Notes: generated by a model from the sequence alone, not told the origin. A stretch of 61,562 nucleotides of DNA from Erysipelotrichaceae bacterium (GCA_017633115.1 JAGBPZ010000078.1:1-61562); one strand, 5' to 3'. Positions 33,724-42,474 are shown, counted from the first letter of the stretch. Translations and numbers: made by a program.

Positions 33724-34101
33724 TTACTTATAGTCGCCACCAACGACATCAATGACTTTTTTATACCCATCTCTATCTTTGATTTTACTGCCTTTTGAAA
33801 CAGGTACAAGGATAATATTCTCTCTGCCATTTTCCTTGACAAACGTACGTACTGCTGGTGGTAAAGCACCTGCCCATACTGGAGTTACAAGTAAAATATT
33901 TTTTACATCTTCATCAGGACGTTTATAGATACATGGATCTTCTCGCTTACTAATTGAAGCTTTGCCACCGCGGATAAAGCCTGTTTTACCACTGTAATCA
34001 ATACTGCCAATAATCTGGCGTGCCTGACATTGATACTTTTCCGCTAATCCATGGGCAATACGTTCACAAGTATTTGTTCTGGTGTAGTAATAAATATTCA
34101 T
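33724..34101 (-). CDS. Flavodoxin-like protein
   Basis: This 125-residue protein has a flavodoxin-type fold. The FMN phosphate-binding loop appears as YYYTRTNTCERIAHGLA, followed by the strand-loop ILLVTPVWAGALPPAVRTFV. The loop after the first strand is a variant of the usual T/S-x-T-G-x-T pattern (TRTNTCERIA), so FMN binding is likely but not certain. Role in electron transfer is inferred from the family. It is tightly packed between acylphosphatase and dgkA. Confidence 0.8.
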   Translation of the reverse strand: MNIYYYTRTNTCERIAHGLAEKYQCQARQIIGSIDYSGKTGFIRGGKASISKREDPCIYKRPDEDVKNILLVTPVWAGALPPAVRTFVKENGRENIILVPVSKGSKIKDRDGYKKVIDVVGGDYK

Positions 34102-34116
34102 TATATGATCCCCCTG

Positions 34117-34392
34117 TTAATAGTAATAAGATGATTTAAAGCCTTTTTCACCGGGAATTTCGGGAATGTCAATAATTTCTACATGAGTCACTTCCACGAA
34201 AGGTTCCTGGCCCAGACGTGTGATCCAACGTTGAATATTACCAACCATCCCCTGCACTTCTGCTTCAACACGTCCGTCTGATAAGTTACGGCACCAGCCA
34301 GTTAGATAGAATTCTCTTGCCAGATTCTGGCAACGGAAACGGAATCCAACACCTTGAACGGTGCCACTAAAATAGATATGTTTTCTTGCCAT
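34117..34392 (-). CDS. acyP: Acylphosphatase
   Basis: This enzyme hydrolyses acyl phosphates such as acetyl phosphate or carbamoyl phosphate. The 91-residue protein has the catalytic arginine in SGTVQGVGFRFR (Arg18) and catalytic asparagine in RNLSDGRVEAEVQG (Asn37). The ATG at 34392 follows AGAGGTG by 6 nt. The proximity to ackA is suggestive because both act on acetyl phosphate, but this is an inference. Confidence 0.94.
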   Translation of the reverse strand: MARKHIYFSGTVQGVGFRFRCQNLAREFYLTGWCRNLSDGRVEAEVQGMVGNIQRWITRLGQEPFVEVTHVEIIDIPEIPGEKGFKSSYYY

Positions 34393-34455
34393 ATACAACA
34401 CCTCTATTTTATTTTACTAAAGATAGTATTCAACTTACAGTATTTTAGCTGCGTT

Positions 34456-35181
34456 TTAAAAATTAGCGTGAAAATGGTGCATAATGATGCCTGCAGCGAC
34501 ACCGACATTAAGCGACTCCATCGTTGTGATTGGAATATATAATGCCTGATCACATAGAGACAATATGTCATCATGCATACCCTGTCCTTCACTGCCCATT
34601 ACAAAAGCCATTTGATCAACTGTCTTAATATCATCGATAGGAACAGCTGATTGAAGTGAGGTACCAATGACTTTAACACCCTTTTGTTTTAATTCAGGAA
34701 TTAAAGCCTTTAATTGACTGCGAATGACAGAAATATGAAATAATGCACCCTGAGTTGAACGTAAGACTTTATCATTGTAAAGGTCTACTGAATCATCGGA
34801 CAAGATCACCTGATCAAAACCAAATGCCAAAGCACTACGAATCATTGTTCCAACGTTTCCAGGATCCTGGACACCATCTAAAATCAGATAACGGTGCCCC
34901 GCAACAATCTTATTGTCTGGTTTACGACATCTGGCCAAAACATTCTGCGGGGTTTTAGTTTCTGATAAATGTTTAATGACGGTTTCTGAAACAATCAGAA
35001 CATCACAGTCACACTGATAATTAGAATCAGTAGTAATCACTAAATCAGCCATACCCGAAGCAAGAGCTTCGTTGACCATATGATGACCTTCAACTAAAAA
35101 ACAGTTTTCTTGATCACGATATTTTTTCTTATAAAGTTTTTTCAAAGACTTTATTGTCTCATTATGTATAGATGTAATCAT
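34456..35181 (-). CDS. TrmH/SpoU-family RNA 2'-O-ribose methyltransferase
   Basis: This SAM-dependent trefoil-knot RNA methyltransferase has the substrate-binding N-terminal domain (about residues 1-90) and the SPOUT domain with motif 1 LILDGVQDPGNVGTMIRSA, motif 2 FVMGSEGQGM and motif 3 YIPITTMESLNVGVAAGI. The exact substrate (23S rRNA or tRNA) cannot be read from sequence; Firmicutes usually carry several paralogs such as RlmB and YsgA. It overlaps the upstream YgjP-like gene by 4 bp. Confidence 0.92.
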   Translation of the reverse strand: MITSIHNETIKSLKKLYKKKYRDQENCFLVEGHHMVNEALASGMADLVITTDSNYQCDCDVLIVSETVIKHLSETKTPQNVLARCRKPDNKIVAGHRYLILDGVQDPGNVGTMIRSALAFGFDQVILSDDSVDLYNDKVLRSTQGALFHISVIRSQLKALIPELKQKGVKVIGTSLQSAVPIDDIKTVDQMAFVMGSEGQGMHDDILSLCDQALYIPITTMESLNVGVAAGIIMHHFHANF

Positions 35182-35837
35182 AAATGAATTCCTCGGAGTT
35201 TTTGTACACGCATTTGATAATCTGGCATGCGCAGATAGATTTCATGATAGAAAGCTTTTGAATGATTATGAACTAGAAAATGACAGAGCTCATGAAGTAC
35301 AACATAGTCAATCAGTTCTTGATCCAAATGAATCAGTTTGACATTAAAGGTAACTTTATGACGTTCATAATAACAACTGCCCCATCGTGACTTATAATTT
35401 TTAAATTCGATTTCAGGAAAACTTAGTTGATTAGAAAACGTTGGCAGATAATCGTATATTCGTCTGTTAATATAACTGGATAATTCATCAAACAGATAGC
35501 GATTAAGCGTACTCACATTGCCATGAACAATTAATTGCTGACCTTCGCGCATCACTAAGAGCCTGCCATCATCCACAAATCGTAATGTATAACGCTGTCC
35601 AAATAGATCTACATAACCACCTTCTCGGATATCATAAGGTGATTCATATTGATCTATTGCCTTAAGAAGCTTGTCAGCATTCTTTAAAATCAGTGTCTCA
35701 ATCTCTATCTTTGGTGTTCCATAAGGACATGTCACAACGATTTGACCTTTGTCAATCTTGATACGAATAGACTTCATACGCTTATAGGTCAAATCATAGA
35801 CATATTCCTGATTATTAATCATTATTCTATGTAACAT
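35178..35837 (-). CDS. YgjP/DUF45-type zinc metallopeptidase-like protein
   Basis: This 219-residue soluble protein has the zinc-binding HELCHFLVHNHSKAFY (HExxH form), preceded by the conserved FKNYKSRWGSCYYERHKVTFNVKLIHL. This is the M48-related YgjP-like family, fused in other contexts to helicases or restriction genes. The biological substrate is unknown. It precedes the SpoU methyltransferase with a 4-bp overlap. It appears to be the first gene of a possible run to dgkA or ackA. Confidence 0.88.
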   Translation of the reverse strand: MLHRIMINNQEYVYDLTYKRMKSIRIKIDKGQIVVTCPYGTPKIEIETLILKNADKLLKAIDQYESPYDIREGGYVDLFGQRYTLRFVDDGRLLVMREGQQLIVHGNVSTLNRYLFDELSSYINRRIYDYLPTFSNQLSFPEIEFKNYKSRWGSCYYERHKVTFNVKLIHLDQELIDYVVLHELCHFLVHNHSKAFYHEIYLRMPDYQMRVQKLRGIHL

Positions 35838-35927
35838 TTTATCACCGGTGTCATTTTACCATTTTTTCATAAAAGTGAAAAGAGGAGTCATTTATACCTC
35901 ATATGTCTGTAAAACCTATTTTCCCTC

Positions 35928-35955
35928 TTGAAACATGAAGCGATTTGATTAAAAT
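35928..35955 (+). promoter_or_regulatory. Sigma-A promoter of the lipid kinase
   Basis: The -35 TTGAAA (35928-35933), 16-nt spacer and -10 TAAAAT (35950-35955) lie about 20 nt before the start codon. Confidence 0.55.
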
Positions 35956-35976
35956 GGAAATGGGAGCTGATTTTCT

Positions 35977-36885
35977 ATGAAATGTTTATTCGTCATTAAT
36001 CCAGTATCTGGAACCCAGCATTTTCAAAATAGTATTAATGTTTTAATTGGTGAATTGATTTTAAAGACACCAATCAATACCGTTGATGTTTTTTATACAA
36101 GTGGCAAGCATGACGCGAGAAACCGCTGTGCAATCCTTGTCAAAAATCAGTATGATCTTATTATCTGCTTAGGTGGAGATGGAACAGTCAACGAAGTCAT
36201 GGATGGTGTCATCCGTAGTGGCAGCGATATTCCAATTGCCTTCCTGCCTGCAGGAACAGTCAATGACTTTGCGACTTATTTATCATTACCAACCTCAATT
36301 AGTGAACTTGTTGATTTAGTCAACGAATTCCATATCTCACGCATTGACGTTGGTCAGGTCGGAGAAGATGTTTTTGCGAATGTCATCAGTGGTGGTATGT
36401 TCAGTGATATTGCCTTCCAGGTCTCTTCACAGGATAAAAACACTTTTGGCCCATTGGCCTACTATGTCGCAGGCTTAACTCAACTGCCTCAACAGTTAGC
36501 TATGAATCTACATCTGAATATTACGACAGATATGGTTACTTTTGAAGAAGAAGCCTCACTATTCATGATTACAAACACATCACATGTAGGTGGTTTTGAA
36601 GGTATTACCCCTCTAGCAACTGTTGAAGATGGTTTATTAGACTTAATCATCATTAAACGCAGTAATGTAGCTGAGCTCTTAGCCGTAATAACTGACTACG
36701 CCCTCAACCGTCACACACAAAATCCAAACATCACTTATCTGCAGACAAAGTATATCAAGATCGAATGTGAAGAAGACATTCATTACGATGTAGATGGTGA
36801 AGAAGGCAGTGAATTCCCTATCGAGGTTCGCTGTCTGCCTAAAGCAGTCAGTATCCTGACATTCAAGGATAAAACAGAATTGTAA
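35977..36885 (+). CDS. Diacylglycerol/lipid kinase (DagK catalytic domain, YegS/DgkB type)
   Basis: This 302-residue cytoplasmic lipid kinase has the nucleotide-binding GGDGTVNEVMDG loop, VINPVSG at the start and LPAGTVNDFATYL; the C-terminal part has a beta-sandwich with DVDGEEGSEFPIEV. In Gram-positives DgkB phosphorylates diacylglycerol from lipoteichoic acid synthesis. Which lipid is used here is not determinable. It is a single-gene unit ending in a bidirectional terminator shared with the patatin gene. Confidence 0.9.
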   Translation: MKCLFVINPVSGTQHFQNSINVLIGELILKTPINTVDVFYTSGKHDARNRCAILVKNQYDLIICLGGDGTVNEVMDGVIRSGSDIPIAFLPAGTVNDFATYLSLPTSISELVDLVNEFHISRIDVGQVGEDVFANVISGGMFSDIAFQVSSQDKNTFGPLAYYVAGLTQLPQQLAMNLHLNITTDMVTFEEEASLFMITNTSHVGGFEGITPLATVEDGLLDLIIIKRSNVAELLAVITDYALNRHTQNPNITYLQTKYIKIECEEDIHYDVDGEEGSEFPIEVRCLPKAVSILTFKDKTEL

Positions 36886-36887
36886 GC

Positions 36888-36917
36888 AAAAAGATCTCTA
36901 AAATAAGAGATCTTTTT
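36888..36917. terminator. Bidirectional terminator between lipid kinase and patatin genes
   Basis: A perfect 12-bp stem AAAAAGATCTCT / AGAGATCTTTTT with a 6-nt loop has A on the left and T on the right, so it can serve both converging transcripts. It overlaps the patatin stop codon. Confidence 0.88.
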
Positions 36918-37764
36918 AACTATTAACAATTTCAATGATTTCGGCGAGATGTTTTTCTGCTAAATCATAACCATGCTGATAACAGGCCTTGATTTTATCA
37001 AGGTCTTTTTCCATTGATTCAACAATCAAGTCTGCATCAGGTCGGATAATCAAAGCCTGACCATTGGCTTCTAACGCTTCACAATATTTGACCGTTTCAT
37101 TATAAGCCTCATGTCTTGTCAATAATGGTTCAACAAGATTTGGGAACTTTTTCTTAATTAGTCTTGCGGCCATACGATTACTCTTTGTAAGGGTCTTTAC
37201 ATAGCCTTTAGGACGTGTCAGGACAATCAAAACTTTCTTATTACTGTCTTTAAGAGCTTTACGTACAGGGATAGGATCACAAAGACCACCATCATAATAA
37301 AGTTGTCCATTGACATCAATTGGTGGGAATAAAATTGGGATAGCACAAGTAGCTTTAATCATCTGATTACGTCGATCATTGGTATGACCATCAAGATATT
37401 CGATTTTTCCTGTCTTACAATTTGTTACACCTACAAGGATTTTTGTTTGACTTTTATTGAAAGTTTCATAGTCAAAAGGATAAAGCTCATTTGGAATCGT
37501 TTCAAAAGCATATTTTAAACCAAACAGACTATGCTCACCCTTTAACATATTACGCTTGCTGATATAGTCAGGATTGTTACGGTTTTCCAGCAAAATATTC
37601 AAATTACGTTTTGGTTGATGAGAGACATAAGAAAATGCATCAGTAATGCCAGCAGATACACCTATAACATAAGGGAACATAATATCATGGTCATTCAGGC
37701 AATCCATAATGCCACAAGAGAAAATCGGTCTGAATGTACCGCCCTCAAATATTACGCCACCCAT
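36916..37764 (-). CDS. Patatin-like phospholipase
   Basis: This 282-residue acyl hydrolase has the nucleophile elbow in VIGVSAGITDAF (Ser of GVSAG) and the aspartate of the dyad in YYDGGLCDPIPV. The usual oxyanion loop GGGxRG reads EGGTFRPIF here, a variant seen in related Gram-positive members. No signal peptide, so it acts in the cytoplasm or at the inner face of the membrane. Its ATG follows the ABC ATPase stop codon directly, so expression is tied to the ABC transporter genes. The natural lipid substrate is unknown. Confidence 0.9.
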   Translation of the reverse strand: MGGVIFEGGTFRPIFSCGIMDCLNDHDIMFPYVIGVSAGITDAFSYVSHQPKRNLNILLENRNNPDYISKRNMLKGEHSLFGLKYAFETIPNELYPFDYETFNKSQTKILVGVTNCKTGKIEYLDGHTNDRRNQMIKATCAIPILFPPIDVNGQLYYDGGLCDPIPVRKALKDSNKKVLIVLTRPKGYVKTLTKSNRMAARLIKKKFPNLVEPLLTRHEAYNETVKYCEALEANGQALIIRPDADLIVESMEKDLDKIKACYQHGYDLAEKHLAEIIEIVNS

Positions 37765-38544
37765 TTATGCTTCCTCATCCATAAAGAGACGCTGTGATTC
37801 TTCAGAATTGATATCAACGATCTTATGGAAATAGTCACGCTGGTTCATATCACCACGGACAATTTCTGTATCAATAATACCATCCTTGATATAAAGCACT
37901 TTGGATGAATACGAAGCAATCATTGAGTCATGAGTAACCATCAAAATCGATACACCATCGACTTCATTAAGCTCTCTAAATAACTGTAAGATTTCATGAG
38001 AATTCTTTGAATCCAGATTACCAGTTGGTTCATCAGCAACGATGAGTTTTGGTTCACTGATCAAAGCACGGGCAATAGCTGCTCTCTGACGTTGTCCACC
38101 TGAACATTCACCAGGTGTACGATCCAGAGTTTTACGAATATTCAAACGGTCAGCAATCTTTTCGATGCGAGCATCTATGTCTTCTTTTTTATAGTTGGCA
38201 AGTGCTAATGGTACGGCTATGTTTTCACGAATAGTCAATGAATCAAGCAGATTAAATTCCTGGAAGATAAAGCCAAGGTTTTCATAGCGGAAACGGCCAA
38301 TCTGGATTTCTGACATCGTTCTAACTTCAACATCGTTGATATAAACTTTTCCACGCGTTGGAATATCAATTGTTGATAAAGTATTGATAAAGGTGGATTT
38401 ACCGGCACCAGAAGGTCCCATAACACATACGAACTCACCTTCATGTAAGTCAAGTGAAACGTTAGTTAAAGCTTCAACAGGATGTTTAGTATTAACACCA
38501 TAGATTTTCGTTACATTCTGAGCAGATAAAATGACATTACTCAC
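37765..38544 (-). CDS. ABC transporter ATP-binding protein (BceA/MacB type)
   Basis: This 259-residue ATPase of the MacB/LolD/BceA group has Walker A GPSGAGKSTFINTL, Q-loop FIFQEFNLLDSLTIREN, signature CSGGQRQRAAIARAL, Walker B LIVADEPTGNLD and switch His in VTHDSMIA. It overlaps the permease gene by 8 bp. Together they resemble bacitracin-type peptide detoxification or lipid-handling exporters rather than sugar importers. Confidence 0.93.
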   Translation of the reverse strand: MSNVILSAQNVTKIYGVNTKHPVEALTNVSLDLHEGEFVCVMGPSGAGKSTFINTLSTIDIPTRGKVYINDVEVRTMSEIQIGRFRYENLGFIFQEFNLLDSLTIRENIAVPLALANYKKEDIDARIEKIADRLNIRKTLDRTPGECSGGQRQRAAIARALISEPKLIVADEPTGNLDSKNSHEILQLFRELNEVDGVSILMVTHDSMIASYSSKVLYIKDGIIDTEIVRGDMNQRDYFHKIVDINSEESQRLFMDEEA

Positions 38545-39844
38545 GATGCATACCCTCCTTTATTTTATCAAAGACAATTCGTTTATAAGCAATATAGGTT
38601 ACTACTCCCATGATCATCGATGGAATGATTGCAGATGATAACATAACTGATGCAAATAATTTTGTCGCTGCATCATTCATAACAAACAGAACCACTAATG
38701 GAATAACATAAATAAGTGGTGAAATAATCAACAGCACGTAATAACAAATAACTTCTAAGAAGACAATTCTGTCAATCTGATGTGGTGTAAAACCAAGTTT
38801 GTAAAGATTGAAGAAGAACGTCTTACGCATATGTGCTTCAGCAATATATTTATACATGATACTGACAGCGATCATCAATGTCACAACCATATAAGCAAGA
38901 ATACCAGTGACATATTCTCTTGGGTTATATCGCTGAGTCACAATGATGGCAATCATTGTAATCGTCGTTAATCCATGAATCAGGATCAACATTGATGAAC
39001 GACGTAAAGAAAATGCCAGATTACTAAAAGAAATCAATCTGATTTTACGGTCAATCCATAAACGTCCTTTAAGCTTATCAATCAGATTAGGAATGACTTG
39101 GTTGATACATCCCGTGACCCCTACTGCGCCAAGGAAACATGGCGGTAAATATTGCCCGCTTTCAAACGGTGTTGTCACTATGAGTGCCAGACCACCAGCG
39201 GCCATAATAAGATAGATGATATCGTGAACACGATACATAGCGGCAATATCGACTTCATTAGAGTGTTCCTGAGATAAAAGATATTGTAAATCATGACGAT
39301 GAATATAACCGGCATCAAGCATAAACATCATAAAGAAGACGACCCCAAGCAACAACAATGTGTCACGATAGGCATTAAACGGAATGAAGTTTGAATTGGA
39401 ATTGATGGATAAGTATTGATACATATACTTGTTGGCAACAAGAGCACCACCTGTTCCAGCAAGCATACCTAATGGCCCTGCAATCAAACTCATCACGATG
39501 AATTGTACAAAAAGATAGCTTGTGGAACTCATAAATGTCGATCCACTCATTTCAAGAATCGCAATGTCCTTTGTCTTATGTGTCAAATACAAGTTATTCG
39601 CATTAAACAACATATAACAACTGAACATAATGATAATTAGTGCCAACATTGTGGCAATTGGCACGCTGATGTCCTGCATTGACGTCCCACTCGTAGCGGC
39701 AGTATTATCGCGTAAAAACTCATTTTCGATAATGTTGAAAAACATGAATGAAGTCATGATGGCGAAGAATTCTGTCACCAGAAATGAGAAACTTTTGTGA
39801 GCATCTTTAACAAGCATTTTTAGCGCAAACTTGATTGTTCCCAT
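38537..39844 (-). CDS. ABC transporter permease, short BceB/FtsX-like
   Basis: This 435-residue membrane protein has about eight membrane helices. Helix 1 (about residues 18-38) is followed by a short outer loop and three helices (about 62-150), then a pair near 160-180, a central pair near 205-240, and a C-terminal group of four (about 285-415). It resembles the FtsX-like permeases of BceB, but is much shorter than the roughly 650 residues of BceB and lacks the large extracellular domain between helices VII and VIII. Substrate is unknown. It is the first gene of permease-ATPase-patatin; I find no adjacent two-component system. Confidence 0.8.
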   Translation of the reverse strand: MGTIKFALKMLVKDAHKSFSFLVTEFFAIMTSFMFFNIIENEFLRDNTAATSGTSMQDISVPIATMLALIIIMFSCYMLFNANNLYLTHKTKDIAILEMSGSTFMSSTSYLFVQFIVMSLIAGPLGMLAGTGGALVANKYMYQYLSINSNSNFIPFNAYRDTLLLLGVVFFMMFMLDAGYIHRHDLQYLLSQEHSNEVDIAAMYRVHDIIYLIMAAGGLALIVTTPFESGQYLPPCFLGAVGVTGCINQVIPNLIDKLKGRLWIDRKIRLISFSNLAFSLRRSSMLILIHGLTTITMIAIIVTQRYNPREYVTGILAYMVVTLMIAVSIMYKYIAEAHMRKTFFFNLYKLGFTPHQIDRIVFLEVICYYVLLIISPLIYVIPLVVLFVMNDAATKLFASVMLSSAIIPSMIMGVVTYIAYKRIVFDKIKEGMHRE

Positions 39845-39901
39845 GTCTGTTTCACCTCTTAGTCATTATTTTAACATACTTTGACTTTAAGATATAGATG
39901 C

Positions 39902-39929
39902 AAAAAAAAGCCGTACCTAAGTACGACTT
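39902..39929 (-). terminator. Intrinsic terminator of infC-rpmI-rplT
   Basis: On the minus strand AAGTCGTAC / GTACGGCTT (4-nt loop, one G-U) is followed by T residues, ten bases after the rplT stop. Confidence 0.85.
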
Positions 39930-39939
39930 ATGAGTTTCA

Positions 39940-40302
39940 TTATTCAGCTGCTAAAGCGTCTTTTGCAAGATCAGTTAATGCAGTGAAGCCTGCTGGATCT
40001 GCAATAGCGATTTCTGATAACATCTTTCTGTTGATGTCAACGTTAGCTAATTTTAAACCATGCATGAATTTAGAGTATGATAAGTCATTCATTCTTGCTG
40101 CTGCATTAATACGAGCAATCCATAACTTTCTCATTTCTCTCTTTAACTGTCTTCTGTCTCTGTATGCATACTGTAATGAATGCATAACCTGTTCATGGGC
40201 AGTTTTATATAAGGCATGTTTGCTACCAAAATAGCCTTTAGCCATCTTTAAAGTTTTATTTCTTCTGCGTCTTGTTTTGAATCCGCCTTTTACTCTTGAC
40301 AT
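39940..40302 (-). CDS. rplT: 50S ribosomal protein L20
   Basis: This large-subunit assembly protein represses its own operon by binding the infC leader. The 120-residue protein starts [20 protein letters not shown] and has the conserved [19 protein letters not shown] and [14 protein letters not shown]. It is the last gene of infC-rpmI-rplT, 22 bp after rpmI, with GGAGGAACGAAT as ribosome-binding site. Confidence 0.98.
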   Translation of the reverse strand: MSRVKGGFKTRRRRNKTLKMAKGYFGSKHALYKTAHEQVMHSLQYAYRDRRQLKREMRKLWIARINAAARMNDLSYSKFMHGLKLANVDINRKMLSEIAIADPAGFTALTDLAKDALAAE

Positions 40303-40324
40303 ATTCGTTCCTCCTTCTTAGTAA

Positions 40325-40513
40325 TTAGATACGACTCTTGATTCTCTTATAATCAGATGGATGAACATAAGTCTGTTTAGCTAAATGCTTTTTCTGCTTA
40401 TGAGTCTTTCTGTGAGCTAAATGAGATACGTAACCATGACCGCGTTTTAATTTGCCGGTGCCTGTTCTTCTTAAGCGTTTTTTCAAACCGCTATGAGTTT
40501 TCATTTTTGGCAT
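40325..40513 (-). CDS. rpmI: 50S ribosomal protein L35
   Basis: This 62-residue protein begins MPKMKTHSGLKKRLRRTGTG, the typical L35 sequence. The ATG at 40513 follows TAGGAGGAAAAGTAAA; the longer in-frame start would run through that site. C-terminal HLAHRKTHKQKKHLAKQTYVHPSD is also typical in part. It lies between infC and rplT. Confidence 0.98.
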   Translation of the reverse strand: MPKMKTHSGLKKRLRRTGTGKLKRGHGYVSHLAHRKTHKQKKHLAKQTYVHPSDYKRIKSRI

Positions 40514-40526
40514 TTTACTTTTCCTC

Positions 40527-41063
40527 CTACTTTTTCTTTGGTGCAATCACTGCTGTTAGTGTGCGACCTTCTAGTTTTGGTAGCTTTTCAACAGTACAAT
40601 TCTCGCCGCATTCTGCAACAAAATCTTCGATGATTTTCTGACCCAAATCGATATGAGCCATCTGTCTGCCTCTGAAACGCATTGTGATTTTGACCTTATC
40701 ACCATCATCCAGCCATTTTAATGTACGTTTTAATTTGACGTTTTTGTCATGTACATCAATTGTAGGTGAAAGCTGTGTTTCTTTAATTGAGACAGTTTTA
40801 GAATTCTTCTTGATTTCACGCTGTTTCTTCTGTTGCTCAAAGCGATATTTACCATAGTCCATAACTTTGCAGACTGGTGTTTTTGCTTTTGGCGCTACAC
40901 AGACAAGATCTAAATCAGCATCATAAGCAACCTGCAATGCTGCATTTCTATTGAGTACACCTAATTTGTTGCCTTCAGCATCAATGACTAAAACTTCCTT
41001 AAAACGGATTTGTTCATTGACCAAGTCATCATTTTTCTTGACTTGACGATCATACTTTCTAAT
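40527..41063 (-). CDS. infC: Translation initiation factor IF-3 (ATT start codon)
   Basis: This factor ensures fidelity of initiation and prevents subunit association. The N-terminal domain (LVNEQIRFKEVLVIDAEGNKLG) and C-terminal domain (KTVSIKETQLSPTIDVHD, KITMRFRGRQMAHIDLG) are complete. I place the start at ATT (41061-41063), 8 nt after AGGAGG. The only nearby GTG (41070-41072) is part of the ribosome-binding site itself. A rare AUU codon is a known trait of infC, allowing IF-3 to limit its own synthesis. It is the first gene of infC-rpmI-rplT. Confidence 0.95.
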   Translation of the reverse strand: MRKYDRQVKKNDDLVNEQIRFKEVLVIDAEGNKLGVLNRNAALQVAYDADLDLVCVAPKAKTPVCKVMDYGKYRFEQQKKQREIKKNSKTVSIKETQLSPTIDVHDKNVKLKRTLKWLDDGDKVKITMRFRGRQMAHIDLGQKIIEDFVAECGENCTVEKLPKLEGRTLTAVIAPKKK

Positions 41064-41222
41064 AAAAGCCACCTCCTAGCTCATAAATTAAATAGCAGAT
41101 AAAATAAAAAGTGTGCATTAATGCCCACTCGTCTCACATAGTTCATATCTTGTGACATTTGCCCATCGGTTTCAGCAATCAGGCGAGAAGCGGCACTTCT
41201 TCTTTCCACTATTTTTATTTAC
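41064..41222 (-). ncRNA. L20 leader RNA of the infC operon (putative)
   Basis: The roughly 160-nt untranslated leader starts about 6 nt after a consensus -10 box. It contains paired segments typical of this leader (for example GTGACATTTGCCC region pairing and the ATGTGAGACGAGTGGGC strand) and ends in an attenuator hairpin with a T tract. Position, length and the terminal attenuator match the Firmicutes L20 leader, where L20 mimics its 23S binding site to cause early termination. No covariance model was run. Confidence 0.7.
41101..41128 (-). terminator. Attenuator hairpin in the infC leader
   Basis: On the minus strand GTGGGCAT / ATGCACAC (2-nt loop, one mismatch) is followed by TTTTTATTTTA. 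An alternative strand just upstream (GTGAGACGAGTGGG) could form an antiterminator, which fits regulated readthrough. Confidence 0.65.
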
Positions 41223-41228
41223 GTAGAT

Positions 41229-41257
41229 ATAATACTCAAAAAGGATTGTTCTGTCAA
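41229..41257 (-). promoter_or_regulatory. Sigma-A promoter of infC-rpmI-rplT
   Basis: The minus strand has perfect -35 TTGACA (41252-41257), 17-nt spacer and -10 TATTAT (41229-41234). Confidence 0.8.
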
Positions 41258-41268
41258 CAACTACCGAT

Positions 41269-41298
41269 AAAAAAATGGGATATGATGAACATATCCCA
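41269..41298 (-). terminator. Intrinsic terminator after the aldo-keto reductase
   Basis: On the minus strand TGGGATATG / CATATCCCA (5-nt loop) is followed by seven T. Confidence 0.88.
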
Positions 41299-41308
41299 AT
41301 AATATCAA

Positions 41309-42442
41309 TTATTCATAATGAGCAGCAACATCTTTGAGATAATCAATGATTGTCAGATGTTGTGGACATACAGCTTCACACTGTCCGCATTCAATACAGT
41401 CACTAGCTTTACCATTCTTAGATGCTAAAATATCATAGTTTGTAAAATTGATTGTCCAACCCTTCTTCGTTAAATCTTCACGAGCATCTTCATTATACAG
41501 CGAGAAATATTCAGGAATTGGAATTGACATTGGGCAGCCATCTGTACAGTAATGACAAGCCGTACAAGGAATCGCAATCTGTCCATTGATAATATCAGCA
41601 ACTTTGAAACATGCCTGCTTTTCTGCTTCTGTTAATGGGACAAATTCTTTCATATAAGAGATATTGTCAAGCATCTGTTCCATATTGCTCATACCTGATA
41701 GAACGACCATAACGTTATCCAGGCTGGCAACAAAACGAATTGCCCAGGATGGCACTGAATAAGAACTGTCAAGATCTTTGAAAATCTGTTTTGCCTCTTC
41801 AGGAATATCCGCCAGTGAACCGCCCTTAACAGGTTCCATAACGATGACTGGCTTGTTATGTTTGACAGCTACTTCATAACATTTTCTTGACTGAATCCAT
41901 TCACTTTCCCAGTCGAGATAGTTGATTTGCAGCTGTACAAATTCCATTTCTGGATGTTCAGTTAAAATTGAATCAAGCAATTCTGGCGTGTCATGGAATG
42001 AGAATCCAGCATGTTTGACCAAACCTTCTGCCTTTTTATTGAGAAGCCAGTTAAAACAATCATATTTGTTGTAGGTTTCCATCATGCTTTCTTCAATCCC
42101 ATGGAGCAAGTAATAATCAAAGTAGCCAGCGCCCGTTTTTTCTAACTGTTCATTGAAAACCTTATCACGGTCTTCAAATGAGTGAACAAAACCAGCGTGC
42201 AGTTTTGTCGCCAGTGTATATGAATCTCGAGGATAACGACTAGTTAATGCAGCTTTTGCTACCTTTTCTGAAGCAAAACCATTATACATCCATGCTGTAT
42301 CAAAATAAGTAAAGCCTTGTTCCATGAATACGTCAACCATTTGTTTGACTAGTTCAACATTGACATCGGCAGCATTATTGACATCATTTCTTGGTAAACG
42401 CATCAAACCAAAACCTAGTTTTTTCTTTGGAATAAATTCCAT
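41309..42442 (-). CDS. Aldo/keto reductase with C-terminal 4Fe-4S domain
   Basis: The N-terminal TIM barrel carries aldo-keto reductase features: GFGLMRLPR, the Asp-Tyr pair in YFDTAWMYNG, the lysine in ATKLH, and the histidine in YYLLHGI. The C-terminal 90 residues have two cysteine clusters, CTACHYCTDGCP and CIECGQCEAVCPQ, for 4Fe-4S clusters. This architecture is common in anaerobes and suggests electron exchange with ferredoxin; substrate unknown. It is divergently placed from the MFS transporter, with both promoters in a 176-bp gap. Confidence 0.92.
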   Translation of the reverse strand: MEFIPKKKLGFGLMRLPRNDVNNAADVNVELVKQMVDVFMEQGFTYFDTAWMYNGFASEKVAKAALTSRYPRDSYTLATKLHAGFVHSFEDRDKVFNEQLEKTGAGYFDYYLLHGIEESMMETYNKYDCFNWLLNKKAEGLVKHAGFSFHDTPELLDSILTEHPEMEFVQLQINYLDWESEWIQSRKCYEVAVKHNKPVIVMEPVKGGSLADIPEEAKQIFKDLDSSYSVPSWAIRFVASLDNVMVVLSGMSNMEQMLDNISYMKEFVPLTEAEKQACFKVADIINGQIAIPCTACHYCTDGCPMSIPIPEYFSLYNEDAREDLTKKGWTINFTNYDILASKNGKASDCIECGQCEAVCPQHLTIIDYLKDVAAHYE

Positions 42443-42474
42443 TTTTACACCTCACTCTCCTTAAAACCCTCTTT

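Noticed and set aside
39881-40234. Long plus-strand open frame opposite rplT
   Set aside because: Antisense shadow of a clear ribosomal protein gene with no start signal.
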